The translations under genes and the position numbers were made by a program. DNA of 64,000 nt from Symsagittifera roscoffensis (Eukaryota; Xenacoelomorpha; Acoela; Convolutidae): positions 3,858,166 through 3,922,165 of the forward strand of contig NC_087069.1 of NCBI RefSeq assembly GCF_963678635.1. The letters are read 5' to 3'. The notes under the pieces were generated by a model. It saw only the letters and a list, made by a program, of their open reading frames with translations. It was not told the DNA's origin and made no database searches. Below, piece by piece: positions 47,820 to 57,422 of this stretch (its first letter is position 1; each line of letters begins with the position of its first letter).

Positions 47820-49200
47820 ACTTCTACTAGACACATGTCAATCAACAATTCTTGATGAAAATTTATCAATAAACAACAACATAAGTAACAAAAAAAAGAA
47901 ATACAGACTATTTCACAAAAACACCTTATTTCAAACCAAATTTTAAAATATCACATTACACAGTAGAGCAACAGAAATTTTTAACAATGTTTAGTTTTTA
48001 AAACTCTCAAATAACACAGATTGATTTTGAAAAGTTAGCTGATTTTTTGTTAAAATGTCCAACAGTTTACGCAACATCTAAGTTTGATGTTGGAGAAGTA
48101 AATTCACCATTAAATCTACCTTTGAAACCTGACACAGTTTGCAAAAAACAAAGAGCAAGTAAAATACTAATTCACTTACATGATAAAGTAAATAAACTAC
48201 TTGACAATTTAGAACAATATGAAACTATATTTCCAGTAAAAAAAGAAGAACAACCAGAAGGAAACACCTTTATCAACCCAGTTATCATCCTAGCCAAAAG
48301 ACAATCACTAAAATCAGTTCTAGACGCAAGATATCTCAATTCACTCATTGACGAATCTAAATGTAATTGGCCTATTGAACCTAACTAAGTAATCATAACA
48401 AAGATAAATGGTATATATTTCACAACCGAAGATATGAATAGTGCATACAATCAAATGCCCTTGGACAAACAATCACAAAGATTGACACAATTTGTTAATG
48501 CAAATCAACAATACGAATTCAATAGACTATTCTATAGAATATCCATAGGACCAGCAACTTTTTAAGCCTTTATGAGTAACAGTTATAGACCACTTATACT
48601 CAAGAAAAATGCAATCACATACTTAGACGATGTTTTCCTGCAATCACAAATCACATTTTCTCCTAACACGCGTAAAATTTTTTGGACACATTATTGAGAG
48701 AAATACCATAACACCATTAAAATTACGCATAAATGCCATTCAAAAATTTCAGCCACCTACAAACAAAAACAAAATCCAAGCATTCCTTGGAATTTTAAAT
48801 TTCCTAAGAAAATATGTATATAAAATGCAATTATACTTAAAACCATTCTATAACATTCTTAGACAGCAAAACAATTTCGAATGGACAATAGAACATCAAG
48901 CACATTTTGAAGAAATCAAAAAAACTTCTATTACAACAATTATCAAATAATATTCCAGACCCCAATCAGCCATTCTATGCAATGTGCGATGCTTCGAATT
49001 TTGGCATCGGCGCAGCATTGTTACAATTACAAAAAGGAACAAATAAAATGAGTCTTATATCAGCAAATTCTCGCTTATTTACACAAGCTGAACTACGAAT
49101 CTCTACCCTTATGAGAGAATGCACAGCTATAAAATATAAAATATACACTTACAGAATATGAATTTTTGATACTTGGATCAAAACATCCAACAGTTTCGTT
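47820..49200 (+). pseudogene. Retroelement protease-reverse transcriptase-RNase H, broken
   Basis: LLLLDTCQSTIL at about 47822-47857 resembles the aspartic protease active site but lacks the Gly of D-T/S-G. 48047-48386 is the N-terminal part of reverse transcriptase, with the KSVLDARYLNSLIDESK block. After a stop come TEDMNSAYNQMPLDKQSQ, YRISIGPATF and the catalytic YLDD at about 48617-48628. 48630-48950 is the connection region, and 48907-49161 is RNase H with CDASNFGIGAALLQL. Stops at about 48386 and 48565 and frame changes near 48635 and 48930 break the polyprotein. Confidence 0.8.
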
Positions 49201-50242
49201 TACAGATCACAAACCAATTATATTTCTCTTTACACAAAAGTCAAATCCAAACATAGAGTTTACAGATTTCAATTAATCTTAATCAAATTCCCAAACCTAC
49301 TTATAGTTTGGACAGCAGGAAAAAAAACTTGCATTACCAGATACACTAACTAGGAATACACCACCAGAACTACTTACACGAAAAACTACAGTCGAAATAC
49401 CAAAAAATATTAAATTTTATCACGCAAAAGACGAAACATCACCCCGATTAGAATGTAAATACGCAGTAAAAACTGATATAGATCCATCACAAATAAACAG
49501 TTTACAACATTTCCCACCAACTCTTAGATTGTCAAAATAACCACTATGAAATTGATTTATTAGGTACATCCACATTTAAACCAATTCCATATTCACATTG
49601 GATTAAAAACAATACCCAACAGAAGCAAATTAAGCAAAAACCCCACAAAAAGACCCTTTTTCTTTAATCGAAAAAAAAAATTCAACTAATACAATAAATT
49701 TATCAGGACCGTTGCCAAACAATTCAAAAACATACAATAAGTCAAGTTTTCAATCTTCATGACTCACTTGATACAATACACCTGTCAAAACTAGAAGTAG
49801 ACAATAATTTTCTACCAACAACGGAAAAATTACCCTAGAACTACTACAAAAACACCAAAATCTTGACACTGTTATCAGACAACTTAAATCAGGGCACAAA
49901 TACAAAACTAAACCAGCAAAAGCTGATACCACAATCTTAGGAAATGAAACACTCCTCCGGTTTTTCAGAAAATTTAACAATACTATCATAAATGAAAACA
50001 CAGATCTTCTAGATTATCAAACACCTGATTTGAAAGTATCCTGTCTCCCTTCAAGTATGATGCTAATAGCATTCAATTTGTCACATACACTAAATGCAAA
50101 AGGACGTTTAGGATCAGAAAAAAAACATATTCTAATTTTGCACAAAATTTTTACTTTCCAAATGCACCAATTTGGATCAAAGTATTGTGTAACGACTGTA
50201 TAAAATGTCAATTAATTAAACCTTACCCGAACTAAAAGCAAA

Positions 50243-51319
50243 TTGCACAAAAACAAGATTTCAAAGGACAAAGTCTATATTTTAATCGTAGATTTTCATT
50301 CGACACAAAAGGAACAATTTCACCATCTTCCGGAAGAAAATCCTTACATAAGGGTCATTATTGATGCATTTACGAACTACGTAGCACTAAACCCAGTACC
50401 ACATTGTAATGCTTATAATGCATATACAACACTTTACGAACATTGGATAGCTAGATTCAGATTACCCGAAATATTAGTCACAGACAACGGTACAGAAATT
50501 ATAAATAATGAAACACTATGTCACCTATATAATATTAAACACAAACCACGTACTTTTCATGCATCTCGGACAAACATATTGGTCGAAGACATTAATTGTT
50601 CATTACAAGAATACCTTAGATGTATCATCAAAGGAAATGACACACGATATACCGAATGGTCAGCATTTGTAAAATTATTCCCTTTATCTTATAACTCAAA
50701 AATCACAACAAAATTAGGAATGTCACCATACGAAAAGGTAATTAACCAAGAACCACGAAAGCCAATTATGTTCACAGCAAATGCTCATAAAAATTCACAA
50801 GGCTATGGTCAACCAAATAAAGATTCAATATGTTATAATCTACCACTACATACGCATGATGAAGATTACCTTCATCATTCACAAAATTTAAAATTAGCTT
50901 CCACACATACCGAATGGATTTTAAATAGAGATAAAAAACGTAATGATATGTGCCAAAGAGTAACAAAGATATTGTTACAAAGACAAAACATATGTAACCA
51001 AATCAATTCACGCTTTACGCCAGCAACCGATTTGAAAATCGGAACATTTGTTCTAATTCCAAATTTCACTACACAAAAAGGCGTTTCTGAAAAAATACAA
51101 CCACTCCGAAAAGGACCATATCAAATAATTGGTAAACCCACTGAAGTAACATCAAAACTTACTGACTCCAGTAAGAAAGAAATTATTCAACATCGTAACA
51201 ACCTTTTACCTTATAATCCAAAAGAATACGCACTTCTTGAATTAACTCACGTATATTCTTTCAGGCTTACAAACTATACAAGACAACCCAGAAATAGAAG
51301 AAAATCAAAACATCGATAA
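50243..51319 (+). CDS. Retroelement integrase, 358-codon open frame
   Basis: C-terminal part of a Ty3/gypsy polyprotein and the longest undamaged frame in the window; its first codon is TTG, so it is a domain of pol and not an independent gene. The DDE core has an Asp in LIVDFHST (residue about 13), Asp in TDNGTE (about 81) and Glu in NILVED (about 117). SLQEYLRCII and GMSPYEKVINQEPRKP follow. Near the end a GPY/F-type module, QPLRKGPYQIIGKP, precedes HRNNLLPYNPKEY. Upstream, 49.9-50.2 kb holds an eroded zinc-binding region. The integrase inserts element DNA into the genome. Integrity relative to the broken RT suggests chance preservation or recombination. Confidence 0.75.
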   Translation: MHKNKISKDKVYILIVDFHSTQKEQFHHLPEENPYIRVIIDAFTNYVALNPVPHCNAYNAYTTLYEHWIARFRLPEILVTDNGTEIINNETLCHLYNIKHKPRTFHASRTNILVEDINCSLQEYLRCIIKGNDTRYTEWSAFVKLFPLSYNSKITTKLGMSPYEKVINQEPRKPIMFTANAHKNSQGYGQPNKDSICYNLPLHTHDEDYLHHSQNLKLASTHTEWILNRDKKRNDMCQRVTKILLQRQNICNQINSRFTPATDLKIGTFVLIPNFTTQKGVSEKIQPLRKGPYQIIGKPTEVTSKLTDSSKKEIIQHRNNLLPYNPKEYALLELTHVYSFRLTNYTRQPRNRRKSKHR

Positions 51320-51356
51320 AACAAAAAGTCAAAAAACAACTCAACAGAAAAATATA

Positions 51357-51385
51357 GCCCCAACAGCAGTAGTATATGTTGGGGC
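51357..51385. other. Perfect 9-bp stem hairpin
   Basis: GCCCCAACA and TGTTGGGGC flank an 11-base loop. It lies just downstream of the retroelement integrase and 9 bp before a G14 run. It could be part of the 3' untranslated region. Confidence 0.7.
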
Positions 51386-51394
51386 AGTTCAGCC

Positions 51395-51408
51395 GGGGGG
51401 GGGGGGGG
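51395..51408 (+). other. G14 tract, candidate polypurine tract
   Basis: Fourteen consecutive G followed by AATTGAGGA make an uninterrupted purine run of about 18 if the A's are counted. Plus-strand priming sites of LTR elements are purine-rich and sit just before the 3' LTR, and this one is ~75 bp past the integrase. The length of the G run itself may be a sequencing artefact. Confidence 0.4.
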
Positions 51409-51409
51409 A

Positions 51410-52110
51410 ATTGAGGACCCCCATGTAATAACATAGGCTATAGATTATCCGGTGCTCACCCTATGTATTAACAAAGGCTATAGATTTCCCAATGTATTGA
51501 GATAGGGAATAGGTTTCCCAATGTATTAAGATACGAGGTTTCAGATGGTAAGTTTCAGAAAAATTTTCGGCGCCCGAATTTCTCATGTATAGATTTCCCT
51601 ATGTCTAAGAAATTCTTTGTAGGGAATTCAGAACTCATTAGGGAATAGGATTCCTAATGTATTACGATGGTAGGTTTCAGATGGTAAGATGGTAAATTTT
51701 CAGATGGCAAGTTTCAAAAAACATTTTGGCACCCGAGTTTTTTGGAGCTCGATTTAGCCGATACTTGCGTTTCTTAGCTAACTTCTACGATTTGTGATAT
51801 GTAGGGACTATCATGTCTTACAAAAATTCGGTATGGTAAGTTTCAAAAGGTAAGTTTCAGAAAATTTTTTTTCTAAGTTTTACTTGCAAATACATTTTTA
51901 TCTTGAAAAAACAATTTTTTATTAAAAATTGAAATTTTTTTTTGGATGGTAAGTTTCAGATGGCAAGTTTCGACGAAAATTAAGTTTCGATTTAGAGTAT
52001 GGGATCATAAACTAATATATCACGGAATATTTTTTTTCTCGAAAGAATCTTAAATTCTTATTTCATGTTATTTATTTCCCTCAGATTATCTGGGGAAAAT
52101 TGTCAAAAGG
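51410..52110. repeat. Short-phrase repeats related to the left end of the window
   Basis: Repeated phrases CCAATGTATTRAGATA (near 51490 and 51517) and GATGGTAAGTTTCAGA (near 51545, 51850 and 51945, plus variants near 51670-51715). A copy of the GCGCCCGAATTTCTCATGTAT motif resembles that at 905-935 and 1085-1110. Probably a diverged copy of the non-coding repeat segment seen at 0.75-2.2 kb. Confidence 0.6.
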
Positions 52111-52815
52111 GGATTATCTTTGACAGGTTAGTTATTCCGCTCCACGGGATATCAGGGGAATCTTGACAGCTCCTCACGGTTGATTACTTTTATATCCTAC
52201 TTAATCTTTTTTCCGCAGGTTATCTGGAGAACGGATGACAGGTTCATTACACTTGTTAATTTTATGACTTATTTTATCTTTTTTCACATAATTATCTCAC
52301 TTATTTTTACCTCAACTGGTTTATTTATTCTGTCGTATTTCTTGCTACGATTCATTGCAGTTCTCTTTTATCAATTTGTCTTTAATCTTTAAAAAATTCT
52401 TTGAAATTTCCAAATTTTCCAAAAAATTATCATCCAAATTTATCAATTGCTCTGCCACGGTAAAATTTTACAATGAGAAAAACATAGTATCATATTTTTT
52501 TTGGTTCTGATATTTTTGTGTAATAATTTTTCCATCTTTCTCAGAGTAAACTTTTAAGAAAATTAAAAAATTTACTAGAAATTGGTTACAATTTTTGTAA
52601 ATTTATCTACTCTATCGTTAAATCTTTCAATTGGGGGACTACAACATCCATATTCCATCATCATTCTCCGTATTTCATCAAAAGGTTAGTTGCTAAGATG
52701 CTTTTCGTAAAAAATCTAAGGAATTTAAAAAGTTAAATTACATAAATAATCAAACAATTCACTACATCGTATAGTAAAATTACTGCAAAAAACTACGCTT
52801 ACAAAAAAAAATGCA
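52111..52815. other. No gene recognised
   Basis: AT-rich spacer beyond the protease gene. 52180-52392 is a 70-codon hydrophobic frame on the + strand with no motif. From about 52740 the sequence is shared with 45950-46020, which marks the 3' boundary of the Polinton block. Confidence 0.4.
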
Positions 52816-52818
52816 TTT

Positions 52819-53230
52819 TTACATGAAATTACTGATAAAATTCAAAACATACACATCATGAACATTATTCAAGTTCTTTTGGAAGAAGTTAAAAAGGAAA
52901 AACGCTGAATAAATTGCGTAAAAACCACACAAATTATCAGTCTTTTGTAGCTTTCGAGGAACCATTCGTCGAAACTTTTTCGTCAAAAAGGGGTAAGTTG
53001 ATCTCTTTCTTCCCAAAGAATCTGCAAAGTAGTAGCTTTTATTCATTCGAGCAATCATAATCCAGTGTTCTCCTCTATCATTGCTTGGGGCTGAGTTAAT
53101 AATTGCAAAAGAGTATTTTGTTAGTTGAGGTACTGTATCAGAAGGGTATGATCCCATGTACTTGAACCTGAGCTCTTTCAATAATTTGCAAAAGTGAAAT
53201 GTTATCCATCTTTGCAATTGTAGGCTGATT
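52819..53230 (-). CDS. Adenain-like cysteine protease (Polinton PRO), last exon
   Basis: Cysteine protease of the adenovirus protease/Ulp1 fold, which in Polintons is thought to mature capsid proteins. The 132-codon frame shows the catalytic order: His in RGEHWIMIA (about residue 50), acidic residue in YYFADSLG (about 66) and Cys in DNLCGFYAIY (about 96). The first codon of the open frame is TTG, and the frame is open back to an ATTTTTAG acceptor at about 53235-53242, so this is most likely an exon joined to upstream coding sequence. No internal breaks. It is the last gene of the - strand block and follows the capsid and small membrane protein genes. A decayed copy is at 45.96-46.36 kb. Confidence 0.75.
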
Positions 53231-53295
53231 TCCAGCTAAAAATGAAATTGATAGTTGGATAGTGTACTTTAGGTTAAAAAAAGGAAGAATAATGA

Positions 53296-53430
53296 CTTCC
53301 ACACATTTAGGAATTGAATCAACAAAGTCCCATACACAAGCCTTATATAGTGGGCAAAGTTTATTGAATACTGTTTTACAGTCTAGGTTGAAGAAGTGTC
53401 TCGGGTTTTCAACTAAACAGCATTCCTTCT
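53296..53430 (-). CDS. Cys-rich conserved reading frame between membrane protein and protease
   Basis: Open frame with six cysteines: KECCLVENPR, NLDCKTVFNKLCPLYKACV, WDFVDSIPKCV. The diverged copy at 46514-46660 keeps the same frame and the same Cys spacing (KDCCF, FCPVHKTC, WDFLDSKSKCV) despite many substitutions, which argues that it was translated. In that copy it is fused in frame to the membrane segment. Here a one-base difference and a TAG at 53431-53433 separate them. It may be the luminal or ectodomain part of the membrane protein, or an exon spliced to the protease through the TTTTTAG acceptor downstream. Function unknown. Confidence 0.45.
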
Positions 53431-53556
53431 CTATTTTTCTGGAGCTTTAGGTCTGAAGAAAAACAATATAGATAGTACAGTGATAATAACAAAGAAAAGT
53501 CCCAAAAAAGTTACAATATTTTTATAGGAACCTGAAAACTCAAAAAAAGTAAACAT
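53431..53556 (-). CDS. 41-aa single-pass membrane protein
   Basis: ATG at 53556, stop TAG at 53431-53433. The start lies inside the last codons of the capsid gene (17-base overlap). After a short head (MFTFFEFSGSYK) comes a strongly hydrophobic stretch, IVTFLGLFFVIITVLSILFF, then RPKAPEK, so one transmembrane segment with a basic tail is predicted. Counterparts at the same place after the capsid gene are seen in decayed form at 38.4-38.5 kb and 46.66-46.73 kb. It may be the N-terminal part of a longer protein with the Cys-rich frame downstream. Function not known; a role in membrane association of particles is only a guess. Confidence 0.5.
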   Translation of the reverse strand: MFTFFEFSGSYKNIVTFLGLFFVIITVLSILFFFRPKAPEK

Positions 53557-54871
53557 TTTTAGCGACTGTTCCGAATTTGTCAATCTGAATATTTAATAGT
53601 CTTTCTCCCAAGACTATCACTTCCGTTACTTGCTCCAAGGGAAATTGGAAAACCATTTCTAATCTCAAGCTTTCTCCACTAAGTTCTGGATAATGCAAGT
53701 GTTCAGCGGCATCCTGTAGTGAAGTCAAGTCGAAAACTAGAATATAGTGATTTTGAAAATCTTCCATAGGAAGAGCTGGAAAATCTTCGTTAAACTGCAT
53801 TGCTTTCATTTTTGTAACATAGGGTCGACAAGGTGAAGTTGTATCTAATGAAATAATTGCTCTTCCACCCCGAATAATTCTAAGCTCTCTCAAATGAAAT
53901 TGTTGATAATTGAAAGGATTTTCATAAAAAGATCACGCAACAGCCGAATTTGTATTCATTGCAACAGCTATCCTTCTGATTGGGGCATTATTGAAAACAT
54001 TTTCCTGAATAAACTAGTTTTGACGAGATGGAATGATAAAGGTTCTTGCTATAGTTTCCATGTAATTGTAATGAGCAGGTTCCCTTTCCAGATTCCATTG
54101 CAAATATTGATGATTAGGTTCAGCTACTAAAATTCTTCTTGTAAACAGTGAACAATCAACATTTTTCAGACTGACATTTGGATTATCAGGTAACATGTAA
54201 AAATTAGGTCTAGCTCGAATAAGTTTAATTCGAACTTTGGTATTTGGTAGCAACAGTTTTTCACAAGTAAACAAATCAATGGCGAGCCTCCCATAGAGTG
54301 AAAAAGTTATCCCTGATCCCAAGGAATTTGCTCTATCAGTGAATGGATACATGTCAAATGCATCAGGATTTTCTTCAAAACTGTATCCATGACAAGCAAG
54401 AATTCCTTTATTACTCACTGCTGACGAGTTGAATTCATTCGATATCTGTGCCTTATGAGGATATAATCCATTGGCATTGTAAACCATTGTATTGTTAAAA
54501 TAAACTTCACAGTTGGAGAATAGAGAATGTAGTAGATTGTTTACATAAGTTAAGTAAGTTTGTGGTTCCTCATCTGAATCTTCTTCCGATTTTGCTTTAT
54601 GTTCTGCTTTTTCTTTTTTGAAAGCATCAAACAATCTTCCTTTGAATAGTTGAAGCTTTAAGCTAAGATGGGTATCACGTATATCCAAGCAGAGGTTACG
54701 ATCCGTTTCAAATTCAAACTCAATACTGCTTTCATCCAGAGAAGTACTGGGGAATACTTCTTGTGTGTAAGATGACATAATTGTTTCCAAAACTGGGACT
54801 TTATCAAAAATCTCCAAAGAAGAATTTGTAAACGCTCCGTACCGAAAATGACTACTTTGATTTACGCTCAT
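53540..54871 (-). pseudogene. Polinton major capsid protein, two in-frame stops
   Basis: Double jelly-roll capsid gene of about 443 codons, of the type widely annotated 'F54H12.2-like'. ATG at 54871; the frame is intact for 285 codons (SLDESSIEFEFETDRNLCLD, FDMYPFTDRANSLGSG, RARPNFYMLPDNPN). It is interrupted by TAG at 54014-54016 and TGA at 53933-53935, and continues in the same frame to the TGA at 53540-53542 (MRELRIIRGGRA, HYPELSGESLRLE, EVIVLGERLL). There is no frameshift. An acidic loop, KSEEDSDEEP, lies near residue 95. It follows the core gene with an ATGA junction in the ancestral frame. The protein forms the capsid shell as trimers in related viruses. Confidence 0.85.
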
Positions 54872-54872
54872 T

Positions 54873-55247
54873 TTATCTTGTCAAAAATGTCTTTGCGAGA
54901 GCGACTAATTTTTGAACTACTCTTTTGAGAAATGGTTCTTCTTGTTCTACGCTTGGGTTTCTTTTTTCCACCTCCCAGCTGTTTTCGAACTGTTTTTGTT
55001 CCAACATCTTTTGCAAACGTTTTGAGCTTTTTTCGTCCACTCCAATCTCTGGAGCGGCAATTTCAAATAAATCTGCTCCGATTCTTTTTGCAGCTGGGAC
55101 TATATATTTTTTATTGAAGGGAATTGCAGTTCTCCCAAGAGTTTGTGCAAGAGCACCAAAACCTCTTCCACGCTGCCTTGCATGTCCACGAAAAATAGGG
55201 AAATTAGCTGAACTTTGAGCAACTATTTCGTATGAAGTATAAATCAA
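54873..55247 (-). pseudogene. Polinton basic core protein, frameshifted (upstream of capsid)
   Basis: Open frame of 124 codons starting at a TTG that overlaps the TGA of the penton gene (TTGA). The N-terminal part, HARQRGRGFGALAQTLGR and AAKRIGADLFEIAAPEIG, is identical to the copy at 58893-59257. A 10-bp deletion at about 55039 then shifts the frame, so the Lys/Arg-rich second half (KKKPKRRTRR type) is lost and replaced by an acidic sequence. The other copies (58.9 kb, 0.3 kb) show the basic frame is ancestral. Gly/Arg-rich N-terminus plus basic tail suggest a DNA-condensing or minor virion protein. Confidence 0.65.
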
Positions 55248-56071
55248 AAATGTTTATCCGAAATCTTGCGAAACAAGAGGACAACTCGTGTAATTCCTAC
55301 GGACACAAAAGGAATTTTTTCACCTGTAGTATCCCTTAGTTCTATTTTTATGCTGTGGAAAGAGTTTTTTAATAGTTTTTTAAATTGTAGATTTGTGAAG
55401 GATTGACAGTTCATGTACTGTCCTGTAGATATTATGTCTCCATTTTTTACTTTGGAAATGAAAGGAATACAACGCAGTAATGGAGTTTTTGTATCGCCTA
55501 CTATATTATATTCTATAATATCACTATAAATCATTAAGGAATGTATTCTTATAATGTCGTAAGAATACTGAGGATAATGTGGTCCTTTTCCTTTCATTAT
55601 AACACCTGTCTGATTTTGCTCTAAATCACAACCAAAAATGTGACTCAAATCAGCACTTTGAATTATAAACACTGATTGATCCTCAGGTAAATGAATGGCA
55701 ACTTTTTGTGTAATCTTATCTACTGATACATAAATTCCGTTATATTCATATTTTTGTGCTCCTATACGTTTTCGAACTTTGTCATTCATGGCTACAACTA
55801 TATCAACAATACTTGGATACAATCCAGGTTCAACATGCATCGGTTGAATTTTTCTTTTTTCCTCAGGACTTTCTCGTCCATCTACGAAAATAAACTTTCC
55901 CTCTGTAACGTTTTGGTACAAAGAAGGGTACGATATTTCTGAAATAGCAACCTCCCATTCTCCTTTTAGATGTATTTGTTGCGTTAGAAAATTTGTAAAG
56001 GAACTAAGACTGTTATTCGGATAACATTTAAAAGAAGCATTAGAAACTAGCTCAATAGTAAAAGAATCCAT
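55244..56071 (-). CDS. Polinton penton (minor capsid) protein, copy A
   Basis: 275-aa protein from the ATG at 56071 (MDSFTIELVSNASF); the frame is open a little further upstream but only from a TTG. Features typical of Polinton pentons: an N-terminal 'FTIELVSNAS..CYPNNSLSSFTNFL' strand region, WEVAISEISYPSLY near residue 50, and a C-terminal ISVGITRVV-like end (PFVSVGITRVVLLFRK). In related viruses this single jelly-roll protein forms pentamers at capsid vertices. It differs from copy B by only two substitutions (Lys/Thr near residue 60 and one near residue 16). It sits between integrase and core genes; its TGA overlaps the TTG of the core frame. Confidence 0.85.
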   Translation of the reverse strand: MDSFTIELVSNASFKCYPNNSLSSFTNFLTQQIHLKGEWEVAISEISYPSLYQNVTEGKFIFVDGRESPEEKRKIQPMHVEPGLYPSIVDIVVAMNDKVRKRIGAQKYEYNGIYVSVDKITQKVAIHLPEDQSVFIIQSADLSHIFGCDLEQNQTGVIMKGKGPHYPQYSYDIIRIHSLMIYSDIIEYNIVGDTKTPLLRCIPFISKVKNGDIISTGQYMNCQSFTNLQFKKLLKNSFHSIKIELRDTTGEKIPFVSVGITRVVLLFRKISDKHF

Positions 56072-56114
56072 GACAACTGATCGATAAAAACTCAATTTAA
56101 AAAATGACTTACCA

Positions 56115-57058
56115 CTAATCTGAACATTTTCTCAGCTCTTTTTCATGAAATTTTCCCAGTATTTCTTCTTTTTCGAGATCTTTGATGATGTATGTTGGAG
56201 GTTTTTTTGTAGATATTGCCGAAATTTCAAAAATTTCATCTGTAAACTGTGTCTTGTATCCTTTTCGGAACGGAATATCATTTTTCGAAATTCTAACTCT
56301 ATCACCAATTTTGAATTTTGGTTTAATATATTTCTTGAATGATTTGTTATACAATATTGATAAAAAAATCACTGTTTTTCACATCTCTGGGAGATTTTCC
56401 AATTGATCGATTTTTGCGGCAGTTCAATGTAGAAACAAACTGCTGCAATTTGGGGATAAATTTTTCACCATGATCTTCAATGTAACGATATATTATATGT
56501 TTTAAAGACTGAATTGCTCTGTCTGCAAATGCAGCTTTGGTTTCACTCATTGTTGAGTAAACTACAATGTCTTTCTCCTTGCAAATCTTTTTAAAAGTTC
56601 CCCCATATTCTGTTCCTTTATCAACCCAAAGTTTTTCAGGAGTGTTTTTTTTGAGAAATCATTTTTCTAAAAGCTTGTAAAGTGTCTTTGGCATACTTTG
56701 TTTTCATTGTTTGAACTCTGACAAATCTCGAAAAAATATCTACAGCAACTAATAAATACTTGACTCCATTGATTTGACTAGCTAACTTGTCTACAAAAGC
56801 CAAGTCCATCCACCAGATTTCATTGATATTTTTAGAAAACGCTTGAAGTCTTCGGAAAGACCTGATTGGTGGACCAAATTTTGTATACGATGTCTTGGTT
56901 TGTAAAAACTTTTCTACTTTCTTTTTTGATAAACCACTCGCTTTACTCAAGTTTTGAATAGAACCGTACGCAGCTCTGCCCCTAGAATACAATCTGTTTA
57001 GTCTTACCTTTTCAGATTTTGAAAGGGATCCAAGTTCCTCTATCTTTTGCTTTAGCAT
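56115..57058 (-). pseudogene. Polinton retroviral-type integrase, copy A, frameshifted
   Basis: Same gene as 60125-61066 but broken by an extra base in a T run at about 56647 and another in an A run at about 56366. Frames 56636-57073, 56347-56550 and 56115-56372 carry the successive parts. This copy is the only one with a Tyr codon (TAT, 56987-56989) where the others have TAA, so its N-terminal frame is open from the ATG at 57058. The third catalytic position is Asp (GAC, 56521-56523) and not Glu. It overlaps the end of the 136-aa gene. Confidence 0.85.
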
Positions 57059-57421
57059 TCTTGTTATTAACAAGTTTACGAGGAATATGTGTTGCTTCCA
57101 AAATAGTAAAGTAAATATCTGGAAAATCGGTATTTTTTCGCTTTAGTGCACACACAAAGTCTACAATAGATTCTTTGTATCTCGATATTTCAATATAATA
57201 CTGTCTGACTGGCTGATTTTAATTCTAGGAGAATTCAAAATTAAATCAATAATATGCTTATTGTTGCTCGTTTTCAACCTCGCATTTACAGCACTGTAAA
57301 CAGAATCAAAATTTTTTGGTACAATCTCCTCTTTTTCTTGCTTTTGTTCCAATTTTTGTTTTCTTGGAAGTGTACTTTGTGATTGATAAACTGAGTACGG
57401 AATTAAAACAAACTGTTCCAT
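57012..57421 (-). pseudogene. Polinton 136-aa protein, copy A, frameshifted
   Basis: Identical to 61020-61430 for the first 80 codons (start MEQFVLIPYSVYQSQ). One T is then missing in the run at about 57175, which ends the frame after 86 codons. The remainder (…AKAKDRGTWIPFKI) is still recognisable in another frame. It starts one base after the TAG of the 78-aa gene. Confidence 0.75.
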
Positions 57422-57422
57422 A

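Larger units (their letters stand above)
47181..51410 (+). mobile_element. Ty3/gypsy-type LTR retrotransposon, decayed
   Basis: The + strand carries, in order, a protease-like motif, reverse transcriptase, RNase H and integrase, the gene order of Ty3/gypsy (Metaviridae) elements. Upstream of 47.8 kb the sequence is Asn/Thr/Gln-rich and broken, with no clear gag. Downstream of the integrase a hairpin and a G14 tract mark the probable 3' end of the internal region. No LTR pair was found. It interrupts or abuts a truncated Polinton capsid relic at about 47180. Confidence 0.75.

Noticed and set aside
54925-55218. 97-codon frame on the + strand opposite the core gene, also at 58932-59228
   Set aside because: A shadow of the core gene on the other strand, with no independent motif.
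57150-57180. Programmed frameshift in the 136-aa gene of copy A
   Set aside because: Copy B has one more T in the run and an open frame, so a simple one-base deletion or sequencing error explains copy A.
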